A stretch of DNA of 64,000 bases from Pseudorasbora parva (lineage: Eukaryota; Chordata; Actinopteri; Cypriniformes; Gobionidae): NCBI RefSeq assembly GCF_024679245.1, contig NC_090176.1, forward strand, positions 22,894,546 to 22,958,545. Direction: 5' to 3'. Both the position numbers and the translations under genes were made by a program. Positions within the stretch are counted from its first letter, which is position 1; every line of letters starts with the position of its first letter. Shown in pieces: positions 1 through 12,500 of the stretch. Under the pieces are notes generated by a model. That model ran no database searches, was not told the origin of the DNA, and was given only the letters and a program-made list of their open reading frames with translations.

Positions 1-3
1 TTA

Positions 4-1761
4 CAGTCATGGAAAAAGAAAGTACACTCTTTTGAATTCTATGGTTTTACATGTCAGGACATAGTAAAAATAATAATCTGCTCCTTAGCAGGTCTTAAAA
101 TAAGTGCATCGTTGTTTATTTACCAAAAACTAGGCCAAAATGGGGATGCCATGTTTGACAAACTGAGGACACCCTTACTGCTTCCATAGGAATGAAGAGG
201 TTAAGTAGCAGTCAGACGCTGCTTACCAAAGGCCTTTGATTAACTGAACATTAGCAAGTGTGAACACCACCTCTTTTAAAGCAGAAGTTTTGAAACTAAC
301 CAAAAATGAAATTGATGTCATTAATGACTCACCCTAATGTTGTTTCACACCCGTAAGACATCCGTTCATCTTCAGAACACAGTTTAAGATATTTTATATT
401 TAGTCAGAGAGCGTATCCAAGTGTATGCACACTATACTGTCCATGTCCAGAAAGGGAATAAAAACATCATCACAGTAGTCCATATGTGACATCAGTTAGT
501 TCATTAGAATCTCTTGAAGCATCGAAAATACATTTTTACAATACAAATAAAGATTCAAACGGTTGTGAATCAGTGAATAGATCAATGATTCGGATCGCAT
601 GCCGAACTGCTGAAATCACGTGACTCTGGCGATGCAAATCATTGATCGATTCACTGATTCACAATCGTTTGAATCTTTATTTGAGGTTTAAACACAAACA
701 AGGAAGAGAAGACAATGCTGAATAAAGTCGTAGTTTTTGTTATTTTTGGACCGAAATGTATTTTCGATGCTTCAAGAGATTCTAATTTACCAGCTGATGT
801 CACATATGGACTACTTTGATGATGTTTTTATTCCCTTTCTGGACATGGACAGTAAAGTGTGAATACACTTGGATACGGTCTCGGACTAAATATAAAATAT
901 CTTAAACTGTGTTCTGAAGATGATCGGAGGTCTTACGGGTGTGGAACGACATTAGGGAGAGTCATTAATGACATCAATTTCATTTTTGGGTGAACTAACC
1001 CTTTAAGTTTGCAAAGTTGCATCTGAACCACAAGACTTCTGGAACAATGTATTTTAGATAGACAAGACAAAAGTGGAGATGTTTCGCCATAATGCACACT
1101 GTCATGTTTGGCAAAAACCAAAGCACAACATCTCATACCAGCTGTCAAGCACGGTGGTGGAGTGGTGATGATTTGGACATGATTTGGGCAGCCACATGAT
1201 CTGGGCACCAAAGTAGTCTAGAGTCAAATGTGACACCATCTGTCCGACAGCTAAAGCTTGGCCAGAATTGGGCCATGCAACCAGCATATCTACACCAAAA
1301 TGGCAGTAAATAGAAAAGAATCATGGTGTTGCTCTGGCCTGCTCAAAGTCCAGACCTCAACCCAATTGAAATGCTGTGGCAGGAACTTAAGAGAGATGTG
1401 CATAAACAGTTGCCCACAAATCTAAATGGTGAAGGTAAAGGTGAGCCACAATTCATCCACAACAACGTGAGAGACTGGATAAAGGCAAAAATACGATGAC
1501 TTCAGGTTATTACTGGTAAAGGTGGTTCTACAAGGAATTAAATCATAGGGTGTACTTAGTTTGTCACACATTGCTTCTCCCTATTTTTTTTTTTTTTTTT
1601 TGTTCATTAAATAAACCATGAAACATAATATGTCCTGTTGTTTTTCATCTGAGGTTGTATTTTCCTGAATTAAAGTCCTGCTAAAGTCCAGGTGATTTTT
1701 TTATTATGTCCACATAAAACCATGGAATTCAAAAGGATGTACTTTCTTTTTCACATGACTG
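4..1761 (+). mobile_element. Tc1-like transposon, decayed, with foldback insertion
   Basis: Terminal inverted repeats CAGTCATG... and ...CATGACTG sit in TA dinucleotides at 2-3 and 1762-1763. On the plus strand near 1350-1430 a decayed frame reads [18 protein letters not shown], the third catalytic (Glu) block of Tc1 transposases. The rest of the frame is broken by stops. A second element is inserted at about 293-1006. Confidence 0.8.
293..1006. repeat. foldback element (copy 1) inside the Tc1 element
   Basis: Two long arms are inverted copies of each other around a centre near 640. Shared blocks include gtcattaatga, tggacatggacagt, cttgaagcatcgaaaat and gattcaaacg. The end is TGAACTAACCCTTTAA. 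A second copy lies at 28594-29247. Confidence 0.75.
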
Positions 1762-2039
1762 TATACGTGGCTTAGTTGCAATAGATTGGAGTAGATGTTA
1801 GATTAATGGCCTGTGTAGATTCTGGCATTTTCAGCAGAGTGTTTTTTTGTGGCTTTTGACCAATCATGTAAAATGTAGGTCAGTGTGTAATGTCATAGAG
1901 AGGGGGGTGAGATTCTTATTTGGTTTATATCATCACAGGCTTTTTTTGTTGCTGAGACTTTGTTTTTGTTTTTTTACTACTAGGATTATGAGAATATGTA
2001 TGTGGAAGGGTTATTTAATTTAATTTATTTTTTTGTTCT

Positions 2040-2781
2040 GGGGTGTGTTCCAGAAAGCAGGTTAAGTCCCATACCTGGGTATGTTTAAAAGTAAGTAAGC
2101 GGATAACATCAACTTTCAGTTCCAAAAATGGAGGTAACTTTCAGGGTATGTAAGCAGCCATAGCAACTCACTCTCTGAACATAACCTGCTCTGAGGCATA
2201 ATAATAGTAAGAGGAATTCAAATGTGTGTTATATAATTAACAGTTATATTAATATAAGTAAACGTCTTGTGTAGTTACAGTTATAATATACAATATTATA
2301 TATTTATTATAATGCTCTATTATAACAAGGTAATGTTTAAATGTTAAGTCTATTCAGATATATTTATTCTTTATTTTATTTTATCATCTCACACATGGAT
2401 CTGCATTCAATTAATTAGCATCAAACAAACATTACACTCCTTATTCTTAGTGAATAAAGATTACTTATTAAACGAAAAGATTGAAAAAACAATTGCACAA
2501 CCACCAAATAGGTGATGTGCATTAAGTAGGTTATGTAAATCTCCATTAAACAAAAGAAGAAGTAGTATGGCGCACTTGTCCGTTTCTATGGTGTATCATC
2601 GATTCATTGTTCTGTTGAGAAGTTGTGTGTGTTCACGGTTAGCATACTCTGGGTTGGCGTAACTTACTCTTGGACTTGTTTTTGGAAGCAGCATACCTCG
2701 AGTAAGCTGGGTTTGATTAATCAACCGGGAGTTCAAGGTATTTGTGATGCCAAGTTAACCTTGCTTTCTGGAATGCACCCC
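2040..2781. mobile_element. inverted-repeat transposon with GGGGTGYRTTCCAGAAAGC ends
   Basis: About 740 bp. The left end GGGGTGTGTTCCAGAAAGCA and the right end ...GCTTTCTGGAATGCACCCC form inverted repeats of about 25 bp that continue into GGTTAA. There is no coding sequence. The superfamily could not be fixed because no clear target duplication was seen. Confidence 0.7.
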
Positions 2782-2789
2782 AGTTGATA

Positions 2790-3384
2790 TTGTTGCTGGG
2801 GGTTTTTTCAGAGCTGAGGTAAATGTTTGCCTTAGATGCTTAGGAAGGGCAAAATCCCCCAATAAAATGCCAGAATAGGACGATTCTAAGAGCCCTTGTA
2901 GAGGTCTTCATGGGTCCACTTGGATCCGAGAACCTGAAGTCTCATCCCAGAATTAAGCGGGTTCAGGTGCAAAACTTAGATGAGGACATTTTTTTGTAAT
3001 TTTTTTTTTTTAGCGCCCCTGGGTCTCGGATTTAAAAAAAAAAATATTTTAACAAATGGACCCGATAAGACGCAAATTTAATTATGTAGATAATTACCTT
3101 GAATATTTAGGAAAATAAACTCTAATTATCTTATGGTCAGGTAAATAAGTATTTTTTTTTCATTATGCTAAAAGTTATAGAACATAATGAGGTTACAGTG
3201 ATAAGTGATTAACATTTCAGCACTTCATGAACAATGTTGTTTGTGTGAAGTGCATTTTTGGAAAACACATGTAGAAAAGGAACAAACATTTGTAACCTCA
3301 CACACAGAACGTTAGCTTGGGGGCTCAGAATCCCCAGCGGCTCCCCTTAACACAACTGTTGTTATGTCCTGTCTTTCCCCTCAG
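2790..3384. other. raph1 intron DNA, nothing recognised
   Basis: AT-rich, with T runs near 3000. No exon or element ends were seen before the RA exon. Confidence 0.4.
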
Positions 3385-3544
3385 TTGGTGATCCGAGTGC
3401 ATCTATCAGATGAAAGCTCAAAAACTATGATGGTGGATGAGAGACAGACTGTGCGTCAGGTGCTGGACAACCTGCTGGACAAATCTCACTGCGGGTATAG
3501 CCTGGACTGGTCTCTCGTGGAAATCATCTCTGAACTCCAGATGG
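3385..3544 (+). CDS. raph1: raph1 exon: Ras-association domain
   Basis: The polypyrimidine acceptor cccctcag precedes TTGGTGATCCGAGTG and the donor is GGTAAG. It encodes [12 protein letters not shown]...SELQM, the ubiquitin-like RA fold that binds small GTPases. It enters in phase 0 and leaves one nucleotide, which completes GAA with the next exon. Confidence 0.95.
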
Positions 3545-6500
3545 GTAAGAGCCAGAGGACAGACCGGTGTTTGGTCCTCATTGTGACTTGTTCTGGCTAG
3601 GAACAACCCTATAACTGACATGAAAATGGACCAACAATTGGATGTTTAAAATAAATTTGAAATTGGTACCACAGGATTGGACCAAGATGGAGTAAACTAG
3701 TCTTTCTTTCAAATAGTGGCACAAAAAATCTCTGCGAAAGGTTTTATAGGCTACACCAAAGGAATTAGTGGACATTGACAATGTAAAGAAAAATAATGTA
3801 ATATTTGTATGAAGAAATTAATACTTTTGTTTAGCATTGACGCTTTAAATCGACAAAGTAGTATTACAGAAGATCTCAATGCTGTTTTTTTTAACTTTCT
3901 ATGCATCAAAGAATCCTGAAAAAATGTATCACAGTTTCAACAAAGATATTAAGCAGCACAACTGTCTTCAACATGGATATTATGAAATATAATAATATCA
4001 TGATTGTGATATTATGTTTCTTGAGCACCAAATCATCATATTGGAATGGTTTCTGAAAGATCATGTGACACTAAAGACTGGAGTAATGATGCTGACAGCT
4101 TTGCCATCGCAGAAATAAATTACACTTTAAAATATGTTACAATAGAAAATGTTTATTTAAAAATGTAGTAATATTTTGCAGCATTACTTTTTTAACTGTA
4201 TATTTGAGCAAAAGAGTCTTCTCGACTTTAAGCTAACTAACTGAACACTTCAAACAAAGCAGAATATACAATTGTGTGCATGTAGATATCTTGTTTAATT
4301 GATGCTAAATTGATGCTAATTGCTAAAACAAACCGTTAAATATCATTTTAAGAGCCTGTATCATTTATGTATATGAGTCTTGTAAACAAGGCAGACTGAT
4401 TACCCGTGTGTCAACGCATAAGTGGTCTGGCAGGTAGTGCACATGCTGTGGCATGTTATGTGGTAGACCTTTCCTTCATTCACTAGTCTGAAGTATCATC
4501 TAAAGAGAGATTGAATCAATAAAGACAAGTGAAAAAAGGGATTTAAGTCATGTGGTCAGGCTTGCCCCAGATCAAGCACAACGACATCTGGATGATAATG
4601 CACATCTTTTTTTATTTTTCGCTGGTCTTCAAAAACATAACAGCAGTCCTATTTGATTTATTTGATCGCTGCAGATTAGCAACGAGTATAGATTAGCAAA
4701 ATCTATATCTGAAATCCCAATAGGATTATCCCATACAATCATGTGCGGTCTGAGAGAGGGGTAGCACTAGAGACAGGGAAATATTACTATAACTAATTCC
4801 ATTCATTTCACACTAGTAATACTAGAAATTGTTATTTGAGGCAGTAGAATTGATGATGTTCAGGACAGTTGTGGAAGGCATACGGAAATTTTGGGTTTAA
4901 CTGATTTTATGAAAATGTTTTAATATTGTATGAACCTGAATCCCACCACCCAGCAATTCATACTCTAACATGCTACTGTACACTACTGTTTAAAGGTTTG
5001 GGCTCTAAGATTTTTTTAATGTTTTTTTTTTTTTTTTTACAGTATGCTTCACCAAGGTTGCTTTTATTTGATCTGAAATACAGTAAAAAACTAGCCTGAC
5101 AAGCCAGACCCACATCAAGATGTTTGGTCTGGAAACTCACCATAGACAGGGCTCAATCCGAGGGGCGGGATAAACGGTTGTCTTTCAAAATCCCTCTGCA
5201 CGCGATAGGATAGCGCTACACCAACCAGAGCAACGAAGGTGAAGGGGAGCTCGCTGACTGATTAAACATTCGCCGTATTCGGTCAGCAAAACTCCGAACA
5301 CATCTTCTCTTTTTAAGAATGACTTCAGTGCCGTTCTTTGTTCTTTTCTCAGAGGAAAGCTTAACTCCAAGTCTTCCGGAGTCGCGGTCAGAGCTGATTC
5401 GAAAGACCGCCGCCGTTCGCCAGTTTCTGTGTTACTAGAGCACGCAAACGCAACTCGGCCGTCGTCATTATGGCCCCGCCCGCCGACTCTATACACGATG
5501 TGATTGGGCCGTCCAGATTCTGAGGAACACAGCTCAGATAGGAATTGAGAGTTGCTAGACCACACTTGCGGGCAAATTAAATTTGCTGCCGCTAGGGTGC
5601 GTCTAGATTTCTAGGCTAGTAAAAAACATTAATATTGTGAAATATTACTATGATTTAAAATAACAGTTTTGAGATGGTACATTTTTTACCCGAGTCTTCA
5701 GTGTCATATGATTCGGTTAAACTTTCTTTTAAGGTGTCCTTGTTACAGTATAATTGTACATATAAGTACTAAATATTATTAATTACCTACATGTACTGAC
5801 TATAGGGTTAGGATTAGGTTGTGGTTTAGGGTTAGTTGCAAGTAATTATGCACAATTTATTTCAATTTCTATAGTAACTACAGGTATTGTGTAACAGGAC
5901 ACTGTAAAATAGTGTTACCCCTTTATTAGCATTATAAGTACAATTAAACTGCCAATGTGCATCCTGATAAGCAACTAGTTAATAAAGAGAATTGGACCCT
6001 AAAACTAAAGTGTTACCAACATTGCATCAATGTTGATAATAACTGAGTTTTTGTGGAAACTCTGATACATTTTGTTTACTATTTTTTGATGAATAGAAAG
6101 TTCAAAAGAATATCATAAATAGAATTTGAAACATTATTGAAATATAAATATTTTATAACATTAAATGTCCTAACTGTCAATTTTGATCAAGTTAATATAT
6201 CCTTGTAGCCTGACAAGCCAGACCCACATCACTTGAGATGTGGAACACCATTGGCAGGGCTCAATCCGTGGGGCAGGATAAACGGTTGTCCTTCAAATTC
6301 CCTCTGCACGCAATAAGATAGAGCTACAACCAACCAGAGCAATGAAGATGGTGAAGCGGAGCTAGTTGATAATTCAACTTTTGTCGTATTCAGTCTGCAA
6401 AACTTCAAACACATCTTTCTTTTTTTTACTTCAGTGCCGTTCTTTTCTCAAAGAAAAGCTTAACTTCAAGTCTTCCAGTCGCGACAGGAGCCGATTCGAA

Positions 6501-9500
6501 AGGCCGCTGTTCGCCAGGTTCTTTATTTTCAAGTAGCACGTCGAACCGTCACAACTCTGCCGTCATTACGTTAAGCCCGCCCACCGACTCTATACACGAT
6601 GTGATTGGCCTGACCAGAGTTTGGTTTTTTCAGCTCGCAAGTCAACGGAGAGTTGCTAGAAGCCCTGGCTGCAAATTATATTTGCTGCCGATAGGTTTCG
6701 TCTAGATTTCTAGGCTAACATCCTTGCTGAATGTTAGTTTTGAGGTTTACTGATCTTACTGACCCTAAATTTTTGAATGCACTACCCCATACACTTCCAT
6801 TGTAAAGATATTACTCTAAACACTTTTTGTGTGCTTTGTACGCTCTGAGTGATGAATCGAAATGTTGTTGATAGAGGTGTACTGAACCGGGAACATGCCT
6901 TGAACTGAACTGCACCCTACTTTGCAGTGTCTGATATGTATGTGTGAGTCAGAGGCCTCATGTGCTGGGCTGCTCTCTATGTAGGTCCTGAGCGATCATG
7001 CGTGTGGCCGTAGCCTACATCTCCAGGGCTTCTGTTTTTCCACTCTCTGCTCTTTCAGTGGAGGGCAAAAAAGGCAGAGTGGGGAAGACAAGGAGATACA
7101 GTGGTTGCATGTAGAATATCCACCGGATGGTCTATGCTAAATCCCTTTAATAGAATGAGCAGCAGTCTTTTGTAGGAGGTATTTTGTGAGTGAGTGTATG
7201 TGCACACTCGTATATTCATGAGAAAAATACGCCTTCACGTATTTCAGTGCATTGTTGTATTTAATTTTGATATTGTTCTTGAATTATTTGTCTTGCTGTC
7301 AGCTTATAGTCAAACTGTACATTTATTGGCAAACTTTTTTTGTGCATTGAGCATGTTGAGGTTAAAGGTCACTCATTTAGCGTTAAGGGTTAGTTCATTC
7401 AAAAAGGTAAATTCTGTCATTAATTACTCACCCTCATGTCGTTCCAAACCCGTAAGACCACCCTTCATCTTCGGAACACGAATAAAGATATTTTTGATGA
7501 AATCCGAGAGGTTTTTCTGACCCCACATAGGCAGCAACACAATGACTAATTTAAAGGTCCTGAAATGTAGTAAAAACATGCTCATGTGACTGCAGTGCTT
7601 CAACCTTAATGTTATGAAGTGGGAAGAATACTTTTTGTGCGCAAAAAACAAGCCAAAATAACGACTTTACTGAACAAGCTCTTCTCCTACGTGATTCACA
7701 TAAACACCACAACGCATGCATGTGATCGTGCTTGTCCAATAGTAAACTGCTGTTCTGCCATATAACTCAGAATCTCTGCACTGTGAATATTACATTTACA
7801 TTTAATCATTTAGTGTTAGTTTTGCGCACAAAAAGCATTCTCGTCGCTTCATAACATTAAAGGGGTGGTTCCAAGGTTTTTCTAGGCTTGGTTGTTTTTA
7901 TGGGGCGCAGTATAACATGTCTTAATGTTTTTTCTTATATTTGACCTTTATTCCACACCGCTGTCTCCACTGTCCTTTGAACGGCTCGTTTGCTTCCTGC
8001 TTCTATGAAGCCCACCCTTCCTAAAAACGCAATGGTCTTAGATTAGTTAGATGGCCAAATGTAGTTTCATGTATTTTTATTGGCTGAAGTGCCAAGCACA
8101 GGTTGTCCAGAAACGTCACGCCCCTTCCCATTACGGGCAGAAGTCACACCTGTGGTGACCAGCAAGGGTTTATGATATCACCAACCTGGAAGAAGCTCGT
8201 TGTAGTCCAAACCGGCCGTTTTTGTAGGCAATAAACTGCTATTACTTTAAAAGAAAAATTCTCTGTTTGCATTGAACTTTCAACGCTGTAACTTTGCAGA
8301 TATTGTTTATGCTCAAGCTGCAACATTACACACTAACTAAAGTTAAGAAAGTGAAATTGCATGCAACCACCCCTTTAAGGTTGAACCACTGAATCACATG
8401 GACTATTTTAACCATGTTGAATCTGATGGAATCTGGCGTAATCCTGGTATTATGATCAAGAGGAATAGAAGTGATCATTAATTCCTCAAGTAGCTTTCAT
8501 TTCCTAATGGACAGACCTCTAATCTGTCAGATTAGTGGTTTCACTCTTTTCATTTTTTTTTATCATCTTTAATGAACTGTTAATCTTTGTGAAGGGTTTG
8601 CCTTTTATAGACTGACTGTCTTAAGAATCTCATGTCTGACAGGATACTTTTGAATGTACAAGGCAAACATTAGGCTCAGCACAACGGCCTATATAAAAAA
8701 ATGTATATGTGTGAATGTAAATGTAATAATGTATATATATAAAAAAGTTTTGGTTAAATAATAATATAATATGTTTGATTTCATAGAACTTGCAGCACCC
8801 ATGTATAAATCGATTTTATTTACCTCAGTGGGTTTTAGGTTTTGACCTATTTTAAATTTGTCTAGTGCATGAAATTTGTTACATAAATGTCTTCAGGGGA
8901 CTTTCTCTCTTTATAGAGAGTAAAGAGAGCTGGCCAGCAATGCTTATAGTCGCTTGGATAAATGTCACTTTTCTTCACTGACTATCAGAGCTCTTGTTGG
9001 CCTGTTAACTTATTTAGAGATAACGGACAACTAAATCTTTAGTTTACAATCACTTTTTTTCCCACATCAGGAAAAATTTTCAAGAAGAAGTGAAAGTACT
9101 TGTTCCCATTTATTTATGAACAGCAAGTCACATTTTTATTATACATGTCTTTATGTCTGTAATAATTTTTCGTATACATATTTGTTTTTCCAGAAAGAAT
9201 TTTTGAGGATCATGAGAACCTGGTGGAGAACTTGCTAAACTGGACCAGGGACAGCACCAACAGACTGATGTTCATTGAACGCATTGAGAAATATGCGCTT
9301 TTCAAGAACCCTCAGGTAATGCTAAATCCTTCAATAGTTACCACATCTGTTTAGTTCCTTGGCCACTACATTTCAAGTCTTCCAAAGCATACAGTAGCAT
9401 TTTGAAATATACACTACTGTTCAAAAGTTATTGAAAATAGTCTCTTATGCTAATTCATATCATATTTTAAAATATGATTGTTTCATTTTAAATATGGTGA

Positions 9501-12500
9501 TTATTTATAAGGTGGACATGCAACTTAATCTATGATATTTAACATCTGAATATAACCATGTCACAGGTGGAAAAGTCAGCCAGCTATATTTATCATGTTA
9601 ATTATTGTGCCTTCTTCCCAACAGCAGAGGGGCCTTACTTTTACATATGAAAAACTGTTGCTTTAAAGGGATAGTTCACCCAAAAATGAAAATTCTGACA
9701 TCATTTACTCACCCTTATGTTGTTCCAAACCTGTAAGAGTTTCTTTCTTCTGCTGAACAAAAACAAAGATATGTGGAATTTTTTTTGTAACCAAGGAGAT
9801 AGAGCAACCATTTGCTACCATAGTATTTTTTCCCTAATTCCCTAGCTACATGTAGCTAAGAGTGTGCCTTTACATTTTAGAATAAATTAAAAATAGATTT
9901 GTATATATTTTAAAATGGGATGGCAGAGCTGAATTTTCAGCATCATTACTCCATGTCACATGATCATGTCACATGACTCCATGTCACATGATCCTCCAGA
10001 AATTATTCTAATATGATGATTTGCTGCTCAAGAAACATTTATTATTATCAATGTTGAAAACAGTTGAGCTCCTTATTTATTTTATATTTTTTGGGAAAAT
10101 GTGATGTATGATGAATAGAAAGTTAAAAAGAAAAGCATTTGTTTGAAATAGAAATCTTTTGTAACATTATAAATATCTTTACTGTCACTTTTGATGATTT
10201 GAATGCATCCTTGCTAAATATAAGTTTAAATTTTTACCAAAAAAAAAAACGTACAATCCCCAAACTTTTAAATCAAAGTGTAAGTTAGTTATTCACTGGT
10301 GTTGTGCATGAAATTGTTTAATATGAAGGCTTCAGTAAAAGTACATTTTCAGAATTACAGAATTTACATTTTTGAGTGAATTGTCCCTTAATGCCCATGC
10401 AATGAAGTAGTGTGATGTTCAAAGTAATTCTTGAAATTGATTTGTGCAGTTCTGTCACCAAAGGGTGTATTAGTAATATAGAATGACAGTAAAATAGGTT
10501 AGTTCATCAGTGCACTATGGATCAGTTGTTTTATCGGCACGTGGGGCTGATGTAGGTCAATGTCATGTAAATGCTGAGCTGTAATGAATAATTGATCTCA
10601 GCAGAGGCTGGTTAAAGTGTGTTCACTGCCCAGTCTCTCGATGCGACCCTGAACACAAGATGTTAATCCATGTGTTTAACTGCTTCGTTTTGTTATGTTG
10701 CACTTTGCTGAATGCCTTCTAAAATAACACATTTAAATATATAAAGATTTGTTTTGGCTAATGCTTTGGTATATGTACCTGTAAATCCGTGATAGTCACA
10801 GATAGTGTTCTTATATTAGATTAATATCTCCCTAAATCATCTGTTTCCTCAGAACTATTTGCTGGGGCGTAAGGAGACGTGTGAAATGGCAGACAGAAAT
10901 AAGGAGGCTCTGTTGGAGGTGAGGCAGAATGTGAACCTACTTGTACACATTCTCTCTTGTGCTTTAAACAGCATGACTTATTTAGGTCATGTCAGACATG
11001 TTGCACTCACTGATAACGGTGTGTGTGTGTTTTTGAGCAGGAGTGCTTTTGTGGAAGCTCCATCAGTGTGCCTGAGATGGAAGGGGTGCTCTGGCTCAAA
11101 GACGACGGCAAGAAATCCTGGAAGAAGCGATACTTCCTGCTACGGGCCTCTGGGTTATATTACGTGCCAAAGGGTAAAGCGAAGGTCAGTTTTGAGTCTG
11201 TCTCTGTCTGCTCTGAAATTCATTATCTTTTCACTTTCATACACTCAATGACTGATAAACACACACACAAACTTTCTGACTGACACACAAAAACATGCTC
11301 GACAATCTCGACAGCTGGAATGTAAAAACGTAGAAAACGTTTTCGAGAGAGCTCCACATGTAATACTGATTTCATGTACAAAGCTGTACATTTTTAATTT
11401 TTCAAAGGTCCCTTTAGGGGCTCCGTATATATACTTACACTAACTAGTAAAGAGCCAAATACAGTCAGCACTAATAAGTTCTCTGATGAAAAGTGACTGA
11501 AAAGTGCTTGATTTTAGATTACATTGGCTACGTTTAAATGCAACTAAATAATCCGATTGAGCTCTATCTGAATGAAATTTCGATCAGATTGAAAGGAGTG
11601 GTTTATTCCTTTTCTAATTTGACCAAGAGAACATGTAAACACTTGATCGGATTGAAAACCAAAACTGGAGAGGATGTGCAATATCAAAGAAATGGCATAA
11701 GGACATATGATGCACGGAATGAGCAGGAGTTGTTGTTAAAGGTTACATAACACATACACACACACACACACACAGTTTCTGCCAGTCTTGTGTTAATCTT
11801 GAGTATTTCTAGAGTAGTATTGGATCCTTCTTATCTCTGAAGAGTCTTTAGTTTTATTATATTTATAAAAGACAGACACACTGTACTGATTCTTTCTGAA
11901 AACAGCCGAACTTGTGGAGACGTGCAGTGGGCGGAGCTAAAGACACGAGCACACACACAAAAAATACATCCTGGCATTTTGATGCAGTTTCACTCATCGT
12001 CTGCAAACAAACACACTCCGTTGCTGCTCTGGGGGAAAAAAAACTGCATCCACTGTTTCCTTAATGCTGGGTTATTTGGGAAGCTAAACAAGGTTATCAT
12101 TCCCTCACAACCAAAAGCACACTTCTTTAGTGACATTGTTGATTTTGTGGTCTAAAAAATAAAATTTTGCTCTCGCTCTGGTAAATGTGCGCACGCTCAT
12201 CCGGGAGAAGTACCCATACAAAGAATTCCTCCTTTTATGACGTCATACAGGGCCGTTCTCAAAAAAACTTTGTGTATTTGGCACAGAAATGATAAATACA
12301 TTTGGCCCATCTTTAGCATGAGAATCCAACTCTTTAACAGTGTAAGTCAGAATGCATGAAATAGCATTAGATCCCCTTTAAATAAAATGTCATAAAATTC
12401 TCCAACCACTTATCAGATGTGAAGTGGAACAAAACAATGTCCCATCAGTCCTCACTTCATACTCTCATCTGCAGACATTTTATTTTGTGCATGAGAATGG

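Larger units (their letters stand above)
4977..6790 (+). repeat. dispersed cyprinid repeat, interrupted twice by TAGCCT elements
   Basis: Starts actgtttaaaggtttgggct and continues through gcttcaccaaggttgctttt and cagtgtcatatgatt to catccttgctgaatgttag. It is split by insertions at 5092-5618 and 6206-6717. A third interruption near 5735-5930 starts gtgtccttgttaca and ends tgtaacaggacac. Sections of the same repeat recur at 9410-10270. Confidence 0.65.

Noticed and set aside
1102..1287. Minus-strand open frames over the first Tc1 element
   Set aside because: The transposase remnant is on the plus strand ([11 protein letters not shown]); the minus frames are antisense.
5185..5565. 126-codon minus-strand open frame
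   Set aside because: It lies wholly within a TAGCCT repeat copy, is not preserved in the second copy and shows no known domain.
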